DNA from: Desulfobacteraceae bacterium
GTDB taxonomy: Bacteria; Desulfobacterota; Desulfobacteria; Desulfobacterales; Desulfosarcinaceae
NCBI GenBank assembly: GCA_027068085.1
Contig: JAMOUQ010000004.1
Location: forward strand, 124,001-188,000
Length of the DNA: 64,000 nt
Direction: 5' to 3'
Shown here: positions 49,882 through 58,731 of the stretch, piece by piece
How the letters are laid out: every line of letters begins with the position of its first letter
Numbering within the stretch: the first letter of the stretch is position 1
Program-made: the position numbers and the translations under genes
Notes under the pieces: model-generated
Seen by the model: only the letters and a program-made list of their open reading frames with translations
Database searches by the model: none
Told to the model about the DNA's origin: nothing

Positions 49882-51011
49882 TACAGGTCCTGCCGGAGCT
49901 TGAAAGCGGCGGGGTGGAGCGCGGCACTCTGGAGATGGGGCGCTGCCTGGCGGGCCAGGGCCATACCAGCCTTGTAATTTCTCAGGGCGGGCAGATGGTG
50001 GCAGAGCTGGAAAACCGGGGCAGCCGTCATCTAAGGATGAACTGGATCGGCGAAAAGTCTCCCCGCTGTCTGCTTCACCTGCCTGCTTTGCGGCGCCTGT
50101 TTGTCTCGCGCCGGGTCGATATAGTCCACCTGCGCTCGCGCCTGCCGGCCTGGGTGGCCCTGATGGCGGTCAAGAGCCTGCCGCCGGACAGAAGGCCGGC
50201 TGTGGTGACCACTTTTCACGGTTACTATTCGGTCAATGCTTACAGCGCCGTCATGACCAGGGGGCAGAAGGTGATCGCCATCTCCCGCGGAATTGCCGAT
50301 CACCTGCGCAAGGTCTACGGGGTTGCCCGGTCCAGGATACGGATCATCCACCGCGGAATAGACGAAAATTTGTTTTCTCCAGCCGGAATTTCCGACAATC
50401 GCCTGGCCAGGGCCAGGGCCTGGATGGGTGTGGATGATACCAGGCCCTTGATCCTGCTGCCCGGCCGGGTCACCTTTGTAAAGGGACATGACTTACTTTT
50501 GAAGGCCTTGGCCGGGCTTAAAGACCTCCAGTGGCGGGCTGTCTTTCTGGGCCACAGGGATACTGCAAGCAGGTATTGCCGGGAACTGGAAAGTCTGCGC
50601 CTCCGGTTGGGCCTGTCAGAAAGGGTGGTTTTTGCTCCTCCTTTTGACGACATGCCGGCGGCCCATGCTGCCAGCACGGTTGTGGTTTCAGCCACCAGTG
50701 CCCGGCCGGAAGCCTTCGGCCGGGTGGTGGTCGAGGCCCAGGCCATGGGCAAACCCGTGGTGGCCTCGGCTCACGGGGGGAGCCTGGAGACCGTGCGGCA
50801 CGGAATGACCGGTTTTCTCTTCGAACCGGGGGATCATTTGCAACTGCGCCGCAGGTTGAAGCAGATTCTCAATAACCGTGAAACAGCAGAAGAGATGGGC
50901 CGCAGGGGCCGCCGCTGGGTGCTGCAGAATTTCACCACTGCAAACATGTGCCGCAAGACCATGGCGGTCTACCGGGAAGTTCTGGCAGCCCGGCGGCTCG
51001 ACTCCCGGTGA
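49857..51011 (+). CDS. Family 4 glycosyltransferase (LPS-type)
   Basis: A 384-residue GT-B enzyme. VVQVLPELESGGVERGTLEMGRCLAGQG marks the N-terminal acceptor-binding region (the LxxGGxE pattern), with FHGYYSVNAYSA and IAISRGIADHL as typical parts. The donor-binding part reads PLILLPGRVTFVKGHDLLLKA and TSARPEAFGRVVVEAQAMGKPVVASAHGG, with the E-x7-E motif (Glu in EAFGRVVVEAQA). It starts inside the ELM1-like gene (25-base overlap) and probably adds a core sugar to lipid A. The longer frame to 49620 is non-family sequence. Confidence 0.9.
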   Translation: MVARKITVVQVLPELESGGVERGTLEMGRCLAGQGHTSLVISQGGQMVAELENRGSRHLRMNWIGEKSPRCLLHLPALRRLFVSRRVDIVHLRSRLPAWVALMAVKSLPPDRRPAVVTTFHGYYSVNAYSAVMTRGQKVIAISRGIADHLRKVYGVARSRIRIIHRGIDENLFSPAGISDNRLARARAWMGVDDTRPLILLPGRVTFVKGHDLLLKALAGLKDLQWRAVFLGHRDTASRYCRELESLRLRLGLSERVVFAPPFDDMPAAHAASTVVVSATSARPEAFGRVVVEAQAMGKPVVASAHGGSLETVRHGMTGFLFEPGDHLQLRRRLKQILNNRETAEEMGRRGRRWVLQNFTTANMCRKTMAVYREVLAARRLDSR

Positions 51012-51029
51012 AATCCGTTGTTCCGCTTC

Positions 51030-52136
51030 TTACAGCAGGTAGTAAACAATCCCCACCACCACCAAGCTAGCGATGCGGGTGGCCTGGCCCAGCAAAAGGA
51101 TCTGGAGGCCGAGCTTGGGGGCGAAGATGCCCATCAGGCGGGGCAACTGGTGGCGCAGGGCCCGGATGGGAAAAGCGATGATGTTGCCGGCCAGCAGGGC
51201 CAGGGTGGCCTGCTTGACCGAAAGCATCCCCGAGTGCATCAGGGCCCCGGCGGTGGCAAAGCCGGAGGTGAATTCGGCGGCAAAGCCTATGATGACCAGG
51301 GAGAAGGCTTCCACCGGCACGAAGCGTTCGGTGAGAAAGCCTGCCAGCCACCTGCGGGCAAGATCGAAGCCGCCGCCGGCAGAGACCATGAAGACAGCCG
51401 CGTAGATTGGCACTACATAGGTGATCACTCCCGCCAGCCGCGATACCAGGCGCCTTGCAAAGACCTTCCGGTCGAAAACCGGACGTTGCTCACCTGAAGC
51501 AGGCTTGCTGCCGGTAAGGTGGGCGGCCGGCTGATCCTTGTCCAGCATGAACCGGCCATAGATCAGGACTAAGACGGTGCGCAGCACCAGGGCGGCGAAC
51601 GTCAGACCGAAGTAAGCGGCCCCGGCCCGGCCGGTCAGGGGCAGGACGATGAAGACCGTGGTGGGCAGATGGAGAAAGTAGGCCGGCACCTGGTTGACCA
51701 GATTGGCCACCAGCAGGTGGCGCTTGCTTATTTTGCCGCTGCGGTAAAACTCAAGCAGCATGGCGTTGGCGGTCGTCCCGGAGAAGAAGGCGGCCGTGAA
51801 AGCCGCGCTGCAGTGGGGGCCTAAGCGGCCGAAGGAAAGCAGGGGAGCAGATACAGCCGCCAGGCGGCGGGTCCAGCCCAGGGCTTCCACCAGCTGACCG
51901 GCCGCCAGGCCGATAAAGATCAGGAGCGTCAGGCGGCCGAGGGGCAAAAGCAGCCTGCGGGCCAGGGTCTCGGGGGTGATGCCCGGAAACAGAGCCATTC
52001 CGGTGGCGGTAATAACCGCCGCCAGGACCAGGGATATCCCCAGCTTTATCAGTTTGCCCCTGATTCTTTGCCGGGAACCTTTCACCGCATCCGCCCTGGC
52101 TTTTTTGCGGCCCGCTTTTTGCGCCTGATGCCCCAT
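51030..52136 (-). CDS. Nucleoside-recognition-domain (Gate) membrane protein in the nickel/cobalt operon
   Basis: A 368-residue polytopic protein with two Gate/nucleoside-recognition domains (GHCSAAFTAAFFSGTTANAMLLEFYRSGKISKRHLLVANLVNQVPAY at about 103-150 and VVPIYAAVFMVSAGGGFDLARRW at about 240-262, then FTSGFATAGALMHSGMLSVKQATLALLAGNIIAFPIRALRH). Family members resemble YjiH/SpmA-type membrane proteins of unclear substrate. It lies nine bases after the nikO stop and has the same strand, so it belongs to the operon and may take part in metal uptake or efflux. Function is open. Confidence 0.85.
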   Translation of the reverse strand: MGHQAQKAGRKKARADAVKGSRQRIRGKLIKLGISLVLAAVITATGMALFPGITPETLARRLLLPLGRLTLLIFIGLAAGQLVEALGWTRRLAAVSAPLLSFGRLGPHCSAAFTAAFFSGTTANAMLLEFYRSGKISKRHLLVANLVNQVPAYFLHLPTTVFIVLPLTGRAGAAYFGLTFAALVLRTVLVLIYGRFMLDKDQPAAHLTGSKPASGEQRPVFDRKVFARRLVSRLAGVITYVVPIYAAVFMVSAGGGFDLARRWLAGFLTERFVPVEAFSLVIIGFAAEFTSGFATAGALMHSGMLSVKQATLALLAGNIIAFPIRALRHQLPRLMGIFAPKLGLQILLLGQATRIASLVVVGIVYYLL

Positions 52137-52145
52137 GGCCGTTTG

Positions 52146-52943
52146 CTAATGATGGCGATGGGGAGCTCTGCCCATCTTGTGGGCATGGCGGTGGACGTGA
52201 AAGTGGACCTGCTCGTCGGTAAGGATCCGGCCGTTTTCCAGGCTGAAGATCCGCCGGGTGACCTGATCCAGGAAATCAAAATCGTGGGAGATTACCACCA
52301 TGGTCATCTCCAGGCGTTGCAGGACATTTATCAGGGTCCTGCGGATGTCGTTGTCCAGGCCGGTGGTGGGCTCGTCCAGCAGCAGGACTTCCGGTTCCAT
52401 GGCCAGGACGGTGGCCAGGGAGACCAGCCTCTTTTCCCCGCCGGAAAGCTTGATGGTCACCCTTTCCTCGAATCCTTCCAGGCCCAGAAAAGCCAGAATG
52501 CGGCGGGAGATTTCGATTGCCTCCCTGCGGGACTTGCCCAGGTTGAGCGGTCCGAAAGCCACGTCTTCCAGCACGGTGGGGCTGAAGAGCTGGTCGTCGG
52601 CATCCTGGAAGAGCAACCCGATTTTCCGCCTCACCATGGCAAAATCTTCTTCGCTTTCAAGAACCTGCCCGAAGGCTTCCACCTTCCCGGATTCGGGCTT
52701 TACCAGGCCCATTATCAGGTGAAAGAGGGTCGTCTTGCCGCTTCCGTTGGGAGCAACCAGGCCGATCCGGTCACCGGCAAACAGCTCGAAGTCCAGGTGA
52801 TCGAGGACCAACGGGCCTCCCGGATACCGGAAACAGATCTGCCTGAGCCGGACAAGCGGCCCGGGCGCTGTGGTTGCTTTGCTGTCGGCTGGGGTCGTTT
52901 CCATGGCAGGGACCGGTCTATCACGGGGCAGGTTGGATGACAA
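52146..52943 (-). CDS. nikO: ECF nickel/cobalt transporter ATPase (NikO/CbiO)
   Basis: ATP-binding component (265 residues). Walker A APNGSGKT at 64-71, Q-loop IGLLFQDADDQLFSPTVLEDVAFGPLNLG with the ECF-typical DDQLF pattern, signature LSGGEKRLVSLATVLA and Walker B VLLLDEPTTGLD. A C-terminal His-rich tail (VHFHVHRHAHKMGRAPHRHH) could bind metal. The first about 30 residues before the domain are unusual. One base separates it from nikQ. Confidence 0.95.
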   Translation of the reverse strand: MSSNLPRDRPVPAMETTPADSKATTAPGPLVRLRQICFRYPGGPLVLDHLDFELFAGDRIGLVAPNGSGKTTLFHLIMGLVKPESGKVEAFGQVLESEEDFAMVRRKIGLLFQDADDQLFSPTVLEDVAFGPLNLGKSRREAIEISRRILAFLGLEGFEERVTIKLSGGEKRLVSLATVLAMEPEVLLLDEPTTGLDNDIRRTLINVLQRLEMTMVVISHDFDFLDQVTRRIFSLENGRILTDEQVHFHVHRHAHKMGRAPHRHH

Positions 52944-52944
52944 G

Positions 52945-53697
52945 TCAGATCGTCATCTCCAGGACGACCAGTGTCAGGCAGACAAGGCTTCCGGCAGCGG
53001 CCACCACCGGGTTCCAGACCGTGGGCCGGTACACCTGGAGGCTATGGAAACGGCCGTCGAAGCCGCGGCAGATCATGGCCTGGTGGACCCGCCGGGCGCG
53101 GTGGACGGCCCGCACCAGCAGCATGGCCGCTAGATAGGCAAAGGTGCGGTAGGTGTGGAGGTTGGTGCGGGGTATGAAGTTGCGGATGCGGGCCGCCCGG
53201 TACAGGCGGTGGTACTCCTGCTCCAGAACGAACAGGTAACGATAGGCAAGCAGCAGAAGCTGGACCAGCTTGGGCGGCAGCCCGAGTTTGCCCAGAGCCT
53301 GTCCCAGGGCGGCAACCCTCATGGTGGCAAGCAGAGAGATCATGGCCAGCAGGATACTGATCGACTTGAGGGTGATGCGGGTGCAAAGGGCCACGCCCTC
53401 CCTGGTGACAGTCAGCCGGCCGGCGCAAAACAGGGGGGTGCCGGCTATCGACCAGGGCAGGACAAACCACAGAAAGCAAAGAAAGCCTAAGGCCCAGGCC
53501 AGGTGGCGCATGACCCTGACAGGATTCAGGCGGGCTGCCGCCGTCATCAGGATGGAAAAGGCCAGGGCGGCCAAAATGGCGTAAAACCCGTTTACCAGGG
53601 CCACCACGGTGCAATAGACCACGGCAAGGGCGGTCCTGACGACAGGTGCGGTCCGGTGAAGGGGGCTGTCTCCCCGGGCAAAGACTTCCTCGGTCAT
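52945..53697 (-). CDS. nikQ: ECF nickel/cobalt transporter transmembrane protein (NikQ/CbiQ)
   Basis: A 250-residue membrane coupling protein. Four to five membrane spans (about 22-53, 65-87, 110-130), the T-component coupling motif near residues 165-200 (LEQEYHRLYRAARIRNFIP) with the A-x-R-x-R-type pattern, and a C-terminal basic region RRVHQAMICRGFDGRF matching CbiQ. The frame runs back to 54021, but the ATG at 53697 (MTEEVFARG) overlaps nikL by four bases and is the likely start. It connects NikM with NikO. Confidence 0.92.
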   Translation of the reverse strand: MTEEVFARGDSPLHRTAPVVRTALAVVYCTVVALVNGFYAILAALAFSILMTAAARLNPVRVMRHLAWALGFLCFLWFVLPWSIAGTPLFCAGRLTVTREGVALCTRITLKSISILLAMISLLATMRVAALGQALGKLGLPPKLVQLLLLAYRYLFVLEQEYHRLYRAARIRNFIPRTNLHTYRTFAYLAAMLLVRAVHRARRVHQAMICRGFDGRFHSLQVYRPTVWNPVVAAAGSLVCLTLVVLEMTI

Positions 53698-54356
53698 TGG
53701 CTGTCTTCCTTGTCTTGACGACGGTATCTGAAATAGGCTCCCAGACCCACCAGGCCCAGGATGTAACCTATGCCTCCCAGGATGTCCCGGAGACCGGGGC
53801 CCCGGTTTTGCATTTCGGCAAGCTGGCGCACCAGGGGGTGGAGCTTGCGGTCCAGAATTTTTTCCAGCTCTTTTTCGATTTCCGGCGTGAGTGTCCGGGG
53901 AGCAGGGGGAGATGCCTGCTTTTGGCCGGAAGATTCCTGTTTGCCGGCAACAGGTTCTTCGGCCGGCGTGCCGGCCGGCAGGCCGGCTGCCTCCCTGATT
54001 TCGTCTGCCGGGACGATCCACTGGTTCTGGTGGCCCATGCCGGCTACCAGGACGATTTTAAGGTCGCAGACCTTGGGTACATCAAAGGCAAAGGCGCCCT
54101 GGTCGTCGGTGGTGCCTTCCAGCAGCAGTTGGCCCTTGTCGTCGAAAACCCGGATCTTTCCGTGGTTGACCTTGCGGCCGCCGCTGAACCGGCTTTCGGT
54201 ATATACCCGCCGGCCTTCGACCCAGGCAAATACCGTCACCTTGTGGGCCCGGGCAGGGCCGGCACCCAGCAGGCCTGCAAGCAGCAAGATTCCCAGGGCC
54301 AGGCAGCAGGCGGTGACGGAACCGGGTGATTGTCGCGGATTGGAAAAGGGGGCCAT
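53694..54356 (-). CDS. nikL: NikL-type accessory membrane protein of the nickel ECF transporter
   Basis: A 220-residue protein with signal segment (about 17-37, VTACCLALGILLLAGLLGAG), a periplasmic strand-rich domain (about 38-115, AHKVTVFAWVEGRRVYTESRFSGG with GTTDDQGAFAFDVPK of the carboxypeptidase-regulatory-like fold), a Pro/Glu/Ala hinge (about 120-155) and a C-terminal membrane anchor (about 192-208). It lies between nikM and nikQ, the usual NikL position. NikK/NikL are predicted to replace NikN in such transporters. Four-base gap and overlap on the two sides. Confidence 0.85.
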   Translation of the reverse strand: MAPFSNPRQSPGSVTACCLALGILLLAGLLGAGPARAHKVTVFAWVEGRRVYTESRFSGGRKVNHGKIRVFDDKGQLLLEGTTDDQGAFAFDVPKVCDLKIVLVAGMGHQNQWIVPADEIREAAGLPAGTPAEEPVAGKQESSGQKQASPPAPRTLTPEIEKELEKILDRKLHPLVRQLAEMQNRGPGLRDILGGIGYILGLVGLGAYFRYRRQDKEDSQ

Positions 54357-54360
54357 TTTA

Positions 54361-54990
54361 CTATTCTCCTTTACCGGCCTTGAATTGGGCCTTGAAAGAG
54401 CCGATGAGCTCGGGCTGGACTTTTTTCAGGAATTCCACGCCGAAAAGGGTGATGATGCCTTCGATGGCCATGACCGGCAGGTGGGCCGCCAGGATCATCA
54501 GGGTTACGTTGAAAAAGCCCTTTTCGGTCGCCATGAGGGCCGCCCCGGCGATAACGGCGCTCAAAAAGATGGACAGCACGCCGCAGGCAAAGGCTGCCAC
54601 CTTGGCCCGCAGGCCGGTTTGCAGCACCAAGGGGCGGGTAAGGGCCCCGGCGATCACGGCCGGGTAGGCCATGACGCAGGTGTTGACTCCCAGGGTGGTA
54701 AGGCCTCCGAACTGGAAAAAAACCGCCTGGAGCAAAAGGGCCACCAGGATCACCGGAAAAGCGGCCCAGCCCAGGATCAGACCGATGATACCGTTCATGA
54801 TCAGGTGGACGCTGGAAGGTCCGATGGGAACATGGATCAGGGAGGCCACGAAAAAGGCCGATGCCAGGATGCCGGCCTGGGCGATGTGATCGGTGTCCAG
54901 CTTTTTCAGCCCGGCCATGGTGCCGGCGGCGGCTGCCGCCGCGCCGGCTGCCAGTACCGGGGCCGAGAGTATGCCTTCGGAGATATGCAT
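54361..54990 (-). CDS. nikM: ECF nickel/cobalt substrate-binding membrane protein (NikM/CbiM)
   Basis: Substrate-specific component (209 residues). The N-terminus Met-His-Ile-Ser-Glu-Gly forms the amino-terminal metal site of CbiM/NikM, and VPIGPSSVHLIMNGIIGLILG holds the conserved metal-binding His. Six or seven membrane spans. Stands after NikK and before NikL. Co or Ni cannot be distinguished from this sequence; with NikK and NikL neighbours the nickel assignment is favoured, while the corrinoid operon in the same region leaves cobalt possible. Confidence 0.93.
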   Translation of the reverse strand: MHISEGILSAPVLAAGAAAAAAGTMAGLKKLDTDHIAQAGILASAFFVASLIHVPIGPSSVHLIMNGIIGLILGWAAFPVILVALLLQAVFFQFGGLTTLGVNTCVMAYPAVIAGALTRPLVLQTGLRAKVAAFACGVLSIFLSAVIAGAALMATEKGFFNVTLMILAAHLPVMAIEGIITLFGVEFLKKVQPELIGSFKAQFKAGKGE

Positions 54991-55013
54991 GTCTTTTTCC
55001 CGGGTTGAGGGTT

Positions 55014-55796
55014 TTATTTTTTACCCGGCCAGGGCATGAACTTGACCCACAGCACAGCCCCCAGCTCCACGTCCTTGGGTTTGCCCTTGTAATCCATGGG
55101 CTTGGCGTCGGTGTTCAGGCCGGCAAAGCCCCACCATCCGGCTGCCGGGGGAGCAAAACTGAAGATGCCGTTGGCGTCGGTCTTCAGGACCTGGGTGACC
55201 ATGTAGTCGTTGGGGGCCTTGATCTTGCCGTCTTTGTTGTAGAACTCCACTTCCACTTCGCAACCGGCGGCCGGTTTGCCGTTGAGCAGAACCTGACCTC
55301 TGAAGACGTTGCCGGCATAAAGGCCGAAGGGACGGGTCAGGGGTACGATTTCGGTCTTGAGGCCGGCGGGCCGGTCCCAGCCTTGCTCGGAACCGAAGGC
55401 TGCCACCACGGTCTTGGTGTAGTGGACGATGTAACAGTCTTCGGCCGGTTCCCAATAGGGCACAGGCTCGCAGAAAAAGGTGTAAACTCCGGGCCGCTTG
55501 ATTTTGTAGGCTGCCTTCCAGGCCGAATGACCCATCACCTTGGCAGGCTTGAGGGACGAAGCCAGATCCGTGCGTTTGCCGTTGAACATGACCCCGAAGG
55601 CTTTGGGCTTGGCCATCTCCATGCCCTGAAGCTCAAAAGGATGGGAGAAGCTGACCTGGAGCCTGACGGTCCGGTTTTCACCCTGCATGATCATTTCGTC
55701 GCCGGGAATCACCATTCCGAAGTGGGCCCGGGCCGGGGCAGCCAGAAGCAGCACCAAAAAGAGCACGATAGCAGTCGTCTGTCTGAAGGTCGGCAT
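55014..55796 (-). CDS. nikK: NikK-type (DUF4198) periplasmic protein
   Basis: A 260-residue exported protein: signal peptide at about 1-22 ([18 protein letters not shown]), followed directly by [15 protein letters not shown] and a DUF4198 (COG5266) fold. Also seen: [29 protein letters not shown] and the C-terminal [23 protein letters not shown]4198 proteins are the metal-binding periplasmic partners (NikK) of nickel/cobalt ECF importers. The His right after the signal cleavage may be a metal ligand. Start is chosen at 55796 with a near-perfect AGGAGGA ribosome site five bases upstream. First gene of the nik operon. Confidence 0.9.
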   Translation of the reverse strand: MPTFRQTTAIVLFLVLLLAAPARAHFGMVIPGDEMIMQGENRTVRLQVSFSHPFELQGMEMAKPKAFGVMFNGKRTDLASSLKPAKVMGHSAWKAAYKIKRPGVYTFFCEPVPYWEPAEDCYIVHYTKTVVAAFGSEQGWDRPAGLKTEIVPLTRPFGLYAGNVFRGQVLLNGKPAAGCEVEVEFYNKDGKIKAPNDYMVTQVLKTDANGIFSFAPPAAGWWGFAGLNTDAKPMDYKGKPKDVELGAVLWVKFMPWPGKK

Positions 55797-55849
55797 TTGT
55801 TCCTCCTGTAAAGATAAGGTTGGGAACCCGGAAGGTGCGCCCGGCGGAC

Positions 55850-55895
55850 AAAAAAACCACGAAGGGCCTCCGGCGCACCGCTGGACCTTCGTGGT
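55850..55895 (-). terminator. Intrinsic terminator in the nik operon leader
   Basis: On the minus strand ACCACGAAGG and CCTTCGTGGT (10 bp) enclose a 20-base loop, followed by seven T. It lies about 55-100 bases upstream of the nikK start, inside the leader. In the loop GGTGCGCC has a perfect complement, GGCGCACC, further down (about 55834-55841), which could pair as an alternative structure. This looks like an attenuator of the metal-uptake operon, but no known metal or corrinoid riboswitch consensus was found. Confidence 0.75.
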
Positions 55896-55896
55896 C

Positions 55897-56067
55897 GTGT
55901 TTTGGCGGGTAACGGTTTGCTTGAAATACTCTTTGAAACCGGCGGCAGGCTTCGGCCTGCGGTAAACGGTAGTTTGTTTAGGCCATTCGGCCCCTGGAGT
56001 CAAGGGAAATATGGCTGTTTGCGGCAAGGGGGATCCGGCTTGACTTGGGTTGGAAAACTCTCTATGA
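55897..56067. other. Upstream part of the nik leader/promoter region
   Basis: No gene is seen. The minus-strand leader upstream of the terminator includes CCGCAGGCCGAAGCCTGCC, a small hairpin (about 55943-55961). The nik operon promoter should be here or in the transposable element beyond; no confident boxes were found. Confidence 0.3.
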
Positions 56068-56279
56068 CCTAAGCTGAGCGTTTCAAATTTTTGAAGTAAT
56101 AGAGTTGATTAAGGTTTTAATGATGTTTGCTATTTTGTTTTCAAAAATTTGAAACCCGGCGGGCTTTCCGATTTCACCGCATCTACGGCGTCAAATGTCG
56201 TTCCGCATAGTTCACTATAGCGGAACGACATTTTCCTTGTATCTGCGGCAAACTCGAAAATCGCTCAACTTAGGTATGA
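56063..56279. mobile_element. MITE-like element (207 bp) with terminal inverted repeats and TATGA target duplication
   Basis: The element lies at 56068-56274. Its ends are CCTAAGCTGAGCG (left) and CGCTCAACTTAGG (right), inverted copies that differ at one base, each flanked by TATGA (56063-56067 and 56275-56279), a 5-bp target duplication. Inside are a perfect 16-bp inverted repeat (GTTTCAAATTTTTGAA at 56080-56095 and TTCAAAAATTTGAAAC at 56140-56155) and a long hairpin with 14-bp stem (AAATGTCGTTCCGC / GCGGAACGACATTT). No gene is encoded. A solo end of the same family is at 14081-14103. Confidence 0.85.
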
Positions 56280-56344
56280 CCAAGCAGATTGCGGCAGCCC
56301 GTTTGGAGTTGAGACAAGATCAGCAAAGATGATGGATCGCAAAA

Positions 56345-58009
56345 ATGAAAGATAGAATTGCCCGATTGATTCTGGATGCAGCCCGGACGGCATTCGACAA
56401 GGGCCAGTTGCCGTCGGCCACCTTTGAGGAGGTGGTCATCGAAACGCCCAAGCACCAGCAGCACGGAGATTTCGCCACCAATTTTGCCCTTGTTTCGGCC
56501 AAGGCCCAGAAGATGGCGCCCCGCAAGATAGCCGAGATCCTGGTGGCCAACCTGGCAGACCATGACGGTATCTTTGCGGCCGTGGAAATTGCCGGGCCGG
56601 GATTTATCAACTTTCACCTCCGGCCCGAAGCCTGGTACCCGGTCCTGGACGAAATTCATGACCGGAAACTGGAATACGGGGCCAGCGATTTGGGGCAAGG
56701 CCGTAAGGTTCAGGTGGAGTTCGTCAGCTCCAATCCCACCGGCCCCCTGCATGTGGGCCATGGAAGGGGGGCGGCGGTGGGTGATGCCGTGGCCAACCTG
56801 CTGGCTTTTTGCGGCTATGACGTCCAGAAAGAATACTATATCAACGATTCGGGCCGCCAGATCCGGACCCTGGGCCTTTCGGTCTGGCTCCGGGGGGCAG
56901 AGCTTGCCGGAGAGCAGGTCGATTTTCCGGAAGACTGTTACCAGGGCGATTATATCCGCGACATAGCCGGGCAGCTGCGCGAGCTCAAAGGCGATCAGCT
57001 TTTCAGGCAGCAGACCGACGAAGCGGTGATGGAGTGTGCCCGCTTTGCCACCGATCAGATCATCAGCGGCATCCGGAACGATCTCGAACGCTTCGGGGTG
57101 GTCTTCGACCAGTGGTTCAGCGAGCAGAGCCTGTACGACAGCGGAGAGTATGAACGGATCGTCTCTCAGCTGGAACAAGAAGGCGTCATCTATCGCAAGG
57201 ACGATGCCCTCTGGTTCAGGACGAGTTCCTTCGGCGACGAGAAAGACAGGGTCGTTGTGCGGGCCAACGGCCAGCCGACTTATTTTGCCTCGGACATCGC
57301 CTATCACCGCAACAAGTTCGAGCGTGGTTTCGAGACGGTCATCGACGTCTGGGGGGCCGATCACCACGGCTATATCCCGCGCCTGACAGCGGCCGTGGAA
57401 GCCATGGGCTACCGCCGGGAGCAGTTCAAGGTGATCCTGGTCCAGCTGGTCAACCTTTTGCGGGGCGGCAAGCCGGTGGCCATGTCCACCCGGGCCGGGC
57501 AGTTCGTGACCCTGGCCGATGTCATCGACGAGGTGGGAACCGACGCGGCCCGTTTCATCTTTCTTACCCGTGATACCAGCAGCCCCCTGGATTTCGACCT
57601 GGAGCTTGCCAAGCAGAAGTCCAACGACAACCCAGTCTATTACGTCCAGTATGTCCATGCCCGGATCTGCAGCATCATGGCCAAGGCCGCCGAAAGAGGC
57701 ATCGATACCCCCCGGCCGGCCGGGGGCGGCGGCCTGCAGCTGGACACGCCCGAGGAAATCGCCCTGATCAAGACCCTGGCCCGTTACCCGGAAGCGGTGG
57801 CAACGGCCGCCGAAAGGATGGAACCCCACCGGGTGACTTTCTTCTTGATGGATCTTGCGGCCCGTTTCCATGCGTATTACAACAAGCACAGGGTGCTTAC
57901 CGAGGACCGGCAGCTGACCCTCAGCCGGCTTCATCTGGTGGAAGCCGTAAAACTCGTGATCCATAACGGGTTGAACCTGCTGGGGGTTTCGGCACCCACG
58001 AAGATGTGA
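56345..58009 (+). CDS. argS: Arginyl-tRNA synthetase
   Basis: Class I synthetase of 554 residues that charges tRNA-Arg. The N-terminal Add1 domain ([21 protein letters not shown]) and the HIGH-type motif ([13 protein letters not shown]) in [19 protein letters not shown] are typical. Further, [21 protein letters not shown] and the KMSKS-equivalent [15 protein letters not shown], and the C-terminal DALR region ([13 protein letters not shown], later [17 protein letters not shown]). The stop overlaps a GTG in the next frame; the SPOR gene follows on the same strand. Confidence 0.97.
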   Translation: MKDRIARLILDAARTAFDKGQLPSATFEEVVIETPKHQQHGDFATNFALVSAKAQKMAPRKIAEILVANLADHDGIFAAVEIAGPGFINFHLRPEAWYPVLDEIHDRKLEYGASDLGQGRKVQVEFVSSNPTGPLHVGHGRGAAVGDAVANLLAFCGYDVQKEYYINDSGRQIRTLGLSVWLRGAELAGEQVDFPEDCYQGDYIRDIAGQLRELKGDQLFRQQTDEAVMECARFATDQIISGIRNDLERFGVVFDQWFSEQSLYDSGEYERIVSQLEQEGVIYRKDDALWFRTSSFGDEKDRVVVRANGQPTYFASDIAYHRNKFERGFETVIDVWGADHHGYIPRLTAAVEAMGYRREQFKVILVQLVNLLRGGKPVAMSTRAGQFVTLADVIDEVGTDAARFIFLTRDTSSPLDFDLELAKQKSNDNPVYYVQYVHARICSIMAKAAERGIDTPRPAGGGGLQLDTPEEIALIKTLARYPEAVATAAERMEPHRVTFFLMDLAARFHAYYNKHRVLTEDRQLTLSRLHLVEAVKLVIHNGLNLLGVSAPTKM

Positions 58010-58044
58010 TTCTTCAAGCCAACCACGATCGGGGTGGGAAAAAC

Positions 58045-58731
58045 GTGGCCAAGAAAAAGTCCGCCGAATACCGCGTAAGCCGCAGGAACCTTTTCATCTG
58101 GGGTGCCCTGATGGTTTTCATCCTGATCTGGATATTCATCCTGGGCATCCTGGTGGGCCGGGGGACGGCGCCGGCGCCTTTCGACCCGCGCAGGCTGGAA
58201 AAAGAGCTTGCCGAGCTCAAGGCCGAGCTGCTCAAAAAACAGCGGCGCCAGGTGGATGCGGTGGCAAGCGGCAAACTCCGGCAGCCGGACATGGAGCTTT
58301 TCAGGAGTCTGAAAGAAAGCGGAGCCGGGCCCCATGTCGACCTGCCTCCCGCTCCGGCCCCGGTGCCCGGCGTAAAAAACGGCCAACCTTCGCGGCTCAA
58401 GGCCCTGAAACACGAAACCCGGCGCCGGCCGGCGGCAAAGGAGGCTTCCGTCCGGCCGCAACCCAAGGTTTCCGCCGCTGAAACAGCGGCTGCCGGCCGG
58501 GCCGGGTACACGGTCCAGGTGGCTTCCCTCAAGGATCCGGCCGCAGCGGCCAAGATGGCCGCCGCCCTTGCCGGCCGCGGCCTGGAGGCTTACCAGATCA
58601 AGGTGGATCTTGGCGGAAAAGGCACCTGGTACCGGGTGCGGGTGGGCCGTTTTGCCGACCGCAAGGCGGCCCAGAAGATGGTTGAGCGCCTCAAAAAGAT
58701 GCATTATTCAGCCATGGTGGTCCGCAGGTGA
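58045..58731 (+). CDS. SPOR domain protein (FtsN-like)
   Basis: A 228-residue single-pass membrane protein. After a basic N-terminus (AKKKSAEYRVSRR) comes one membrane segment (about 15-38, LFIWGALMVFILIWIFILGILVG), a periplasmic Pro/Lys-rich linker with coiled part (KELAELKAELLKK), and a C-terminal SPOR domain (about 155-228, YTVQVASLKDPAAAAKMAAALAGRG, then GTWYRVRVGRFADRKAAQKMVERL). SPOR domains bind denuded septal peptidoglycan, so a cell-division role is expected. The frame starts at GTG 58006 overlapping the argS stop; a second GTG at 58045 is chosen for the sequence context. Confidence 0.9.
   Translation: MAKKKSAEYRVSRRNLFIWGALMVFILIWIFILGILVGRGTAPAPFDPRRLEKELAELKAELLKKQRRQVDAVASGKLRQPDMELFRSLKESGAGPHVDLPPAPAPVPGVKNGQPSRLKALKHETRRRPAAKEASVRPQPKVSAAETAAAGRAGYTVQVASLKDPAAAAKMAAALAGRGLEAYQIKVDLGGKGTWYRVRVGRFADRKAAQKMVERLKKMHYSAMVVRR

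Noticed and set aside
55834-55890. Simple antiterminator of the nik leader
   Set aside because: The complement of the terminator loop is after the T tract and is not transcribed in time, so a classic antiterminator is not supported.
56270-57964. Minus-strand 564-codon open frame opposite argS
   Set aside because: argS is unmistakable on the plus strand; the antisense translation shows no family features.
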